From: Rhodospirillales bacterium | Lineage (GTDB): Bacteria > Pseudomonadota > Alphaproteobacteria > Acetobacterales > Acetobacteraceae | Reading direction: 5' to 3' | Length of the DNA stretch: 64,000 bases | Assembly (NCBI GenBank): GCA_025352665.1 | Contig: JANXSM010000128.1 | Coordinates: forward strand, 1-64,000 | Shown: one piece after another, positions 62,666 through 64,000 of the stretch | Numbering within the stretch: the first letter of the stretch is position 1 | Layout: the number at the start of each line of letters is the position of its first letter | Program-made: the position numbers and the translations under genes | Notes under the pieces: generated by a model | What the model saw: the letters and a program-made list of their open reading frames with translations, nothing else | Database searches by the model: none | What the model was told of the DNA's origin: nothing

Positions 62666-63529
62666 ATGGTCTTCTCGCGGCTGCTCCTGCTCGCGTGCCT
62701 GCTGGTGGCCGCGACCGCCTATGTCGCCCTGCTGGTGCTGCTGGACATGCAGGTGCGCACCGCCGAAATCGCCTTCGGGGCAGGTGCCGACACGCCCGAC
62801 CGCCTCGACATCGAGCTCGAGCTCCACGAAATCGACGCGGTGCGCCGGGAAGCCACGCTGCGCGTGACCGTGGTGCCCAGCGAAACCATGCGCGGCGCCC
62901 GTGCCTCCGCCCCCAACACCGATTTTCTGCTGGTCCTGCGCATCGGCGACGAAGTGCAGGACCTGGCATTCCCCGCGAACCAGCGCATGCCCACCACCGA
63001 CCTGAGGATCGACCTCGAACACGGCTCCATCCTGCAATATCCGTTCGACCGCTACGACGCCAACATGCGTTGGCGCGCCTTTCGCGGCACCCCCACCCAG
63101 CGCGGCGCCCCCATTCCCATCCGCCTCATCACCTACGAAACCAGTGCCGCGTTCGACGTTCCGATGCGAGAGGCGAAGCTGTCCTCGCCCGGCGATGTCA
63201 CCGTGGCCCTGAACGCACGACGTCCGGTGATGATCCGATGGTTCGCCTCCGCCATCCTGGTCTCGATGGTGGCGGTGGCCATCAGCGCCCTTGCGATCGG
63301 CGGCCTGATGTTCACCCGCCGCCGCCGTGTGGAGGCAGCACTCCTGGGCGCATTATGCGCCATGATGTTCGCCGTGCCCGTCATGCGCAACACCTTGCCC
63401 GGCGCCCCGCCACTCGGTGTCGCCGCGGATTTGCTGATCTTCCTGTGGGCGGAGGTCTCGGTCGTGATCGGTCTGATGTTGGGGGTGGCAAGCTGGGCAC
63501 GCGATGCGGCGCGCCCCGGGGTCAGCTGA
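62666..63529 (+). CDS. membrane protein, DUF4436-like
   Basis: 287 residues. One N-terminal helix (about 5-27) anchors a periplasmic beta domain of about 155 residues (with ILQYPFDRYDANMRW near 125), then three helices end the protein. The C-terminal MRNTLPGAPPLGVAADLLIFLW is the mark of DUF4436, a family I know mainly from actinobacteria. ATG 62666 has GAGG seven bases upstream; ATG 62651 is an alternative. Its last eight bases overlap the convergent DUF2147-like gene. Confidence 0.75.
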   Translation: MVFSRLLLLACLLVAATAYVALLVLLDMQVRTAEIAFGAGADTPDRLDIELELHEIDAVRREATLRVTVVPSETMRGARASAPNTDFLLVLRIGDEVQDLAFPANQRMPTTDLRIDLEHGSILQYPFDRYDANMRWRAFRGTPTQRGAPIPIRLITYETSAAFDVPMREAKLSSPGDVTVALNARRPVMIRWFASAILVSMVAVAISALAIGGLMFTRRRRVEAALLGALCAMMFAVPVMRNTLPGAPPLGVAADLLIFLWAEVSVVIGLMLGVASWARDAARPGVS

Positions 63530-63974
63530 TCCGGCAGTCCGTGCCCACATGGCCTGTGAAGTGTTGCCAGGTCTGCGTCTGGCCCAGCACCGGCAGCAGC
63601 ACGTAGCCGCGCAACCGCACCGCCCCGTCGGCGGCCAGCCAGATTTCGCAGTTCCATTCCTTGCCGTCATCGGGATTGGTGATGGTGCCCCACCAGCGCC
63701 CATCATCCGTCCGCTTCGTGACGCGAAGAATGGTGAGCCCGCACTCGGGAACCCCCGCGTTGCTCAGCGGCAGTCCGCCTTCGGCATTTCGTGGATCGGG
63801 TTGACCGACGATGCGGCCACACAGGCCGTTACCACAGGCGTAGACTTCGATAACCCCATCGCGATCCCCGGCCCACCAACGCCCAAGCAGGCTCGGATCC
63901 GCCAGTCTGGGTGCCGCCAGAGCCGGCTGCCCCACCAGGCACGCGCACAGCCCTAGGGTCAGTCGCAGTCGCAT
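63522..63974 (-). CDS. exported DUF2147-like protein
   Basis: 150 residues. The signal peptide MRLRLTLGLCACLVGQPALA is followed by SLLGRWWAGDRDGVIEVYACGNGLCGRIVG, typical of DUF2147 (a lipocalin-like exported barrel). Two cysteines (in YACGNGLCG) lie where the family often has a disulfide. Its gene ends inside the convergent DUF4436-like gene. Only 26 bases of its upstream region are in the window, so its promoter is not visible. Confidence 0.82.
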   Translation of the reverse strand: MRLRLTLGLCACLVGQPALAAPRLADPSLLGRWWAGDRDGVIEVYACGNGLCGRIVGQPDPRNAEGGLPLSNAGVPECGLTILRVTKRTDDGRWWGTITNPDDGKEWNCEIWLAADGAVRLRGYVLLPVLGQTQTWQHFTGHVGTDCRIS

Positions 63975-64000
63975 CCGGGTGTAGGGCCCTGTTCGGCGCG

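Noticed and set aside
1-64000. tRNA, rRNA, riboswitch or phage/defence genes
   Set aside because: I scanned the intergenic stretches and gene products and found no cloverleaf, conserved leader, integrase, transposase or restriction gene that I could support.

Overview
The window is GC-rich, densely packed chromosomal DNA from an alphaproteobacterium, most likely Rhodospirillales/Acetobacteraceae. That placement is inferred from the housekeeping order parC-recO-era-rnc-lepB-acpS-spoT-rpoZ-folK and from the number of ABC importers and acyl-CoA pathways. I see no rRNA, tRNA, CRISPR array, prophage or plasmid functions.

Layout. (1) 1-8387, minus strand: a tightly overlapping housekeeping operon (folK, rpoZ, spoT, acpS, lepB, rnc, era, NUDIX, thioesterase, small membrane protein, recO, parC). 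(2) 8558-9843, plus: an NYN-domain protein and a family-5-like uracil-DNA glycosylase. (3) 10185-15799, minus: a branched-chain amino acid or amide importer (binding protein, LivH, a fused LivM-LivG, LivF) followed by a LURP-one-like protein. (4) 16024-17826, plus: an Uup-type ABC-F protein. (5) 18235-25101, plus: a five-gene catabolic operon (isocitrate-lyase-type lyase, HyuB, HyuA, isochorismatase-fold hydrolase without its cysteine, IlvD/Edd dehydratase), facing a MarR regulator. (6) 25875-38155, minus: amino-acid and acyl-CoA catabolism, with a fused indolepyruvate oxidoreductase, methylcrotonyl-CoA carboxylase, isovaleryl- and isobutyryl-CoA dehydrogenases, 3-hydroxyisobutyrate dehydrogenase and an acyl-CoA synthetase. 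(7) 38293-41757, plus: an alpha/beta hydrolase and a TauABC/NMT1-type importer. (8) 41863-48557, minus: a sugar ABC importer coupled to a GH31 glycosidase, with a divergent FAD oxidoreductase. (9) 48669-55763: a PIG-V-like mannosyltransferase with a small partner, a TPR glycosyltransferase, an AIM24-like protein, a short Hsp70-like protein and an unknown protein. (10) 55854-60844, minus: an oligopeptide importer lacking a binding protein, and an AI-2E-family membrane protein. (11) 60964-63974: hydroxypyruvate isomerase and tartronate semialdehyde reductase, then DUF4436-like and DUF2147-like proteins.

The most unusual signal is not a gene. Three copies of a repeat, each 106 nt from the TA of its leading CTAG, fill three of the five convergent gene junctions. 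The leading CTAG supplies the TAG stop codon of the upstream gene (in copy A the stop now lies across an insertion). The copies fold into the same two hairpins at identical internal positions although much of the stem sequence differs, with nearly all stem changes compensated. One copy is interrupted at its CTAG by a 152-bp MITE-like element with 19-bp terminal inverted repeats and a TA duplication. The five-gene catabolic operon is the best candidate for an undescribed pathway.
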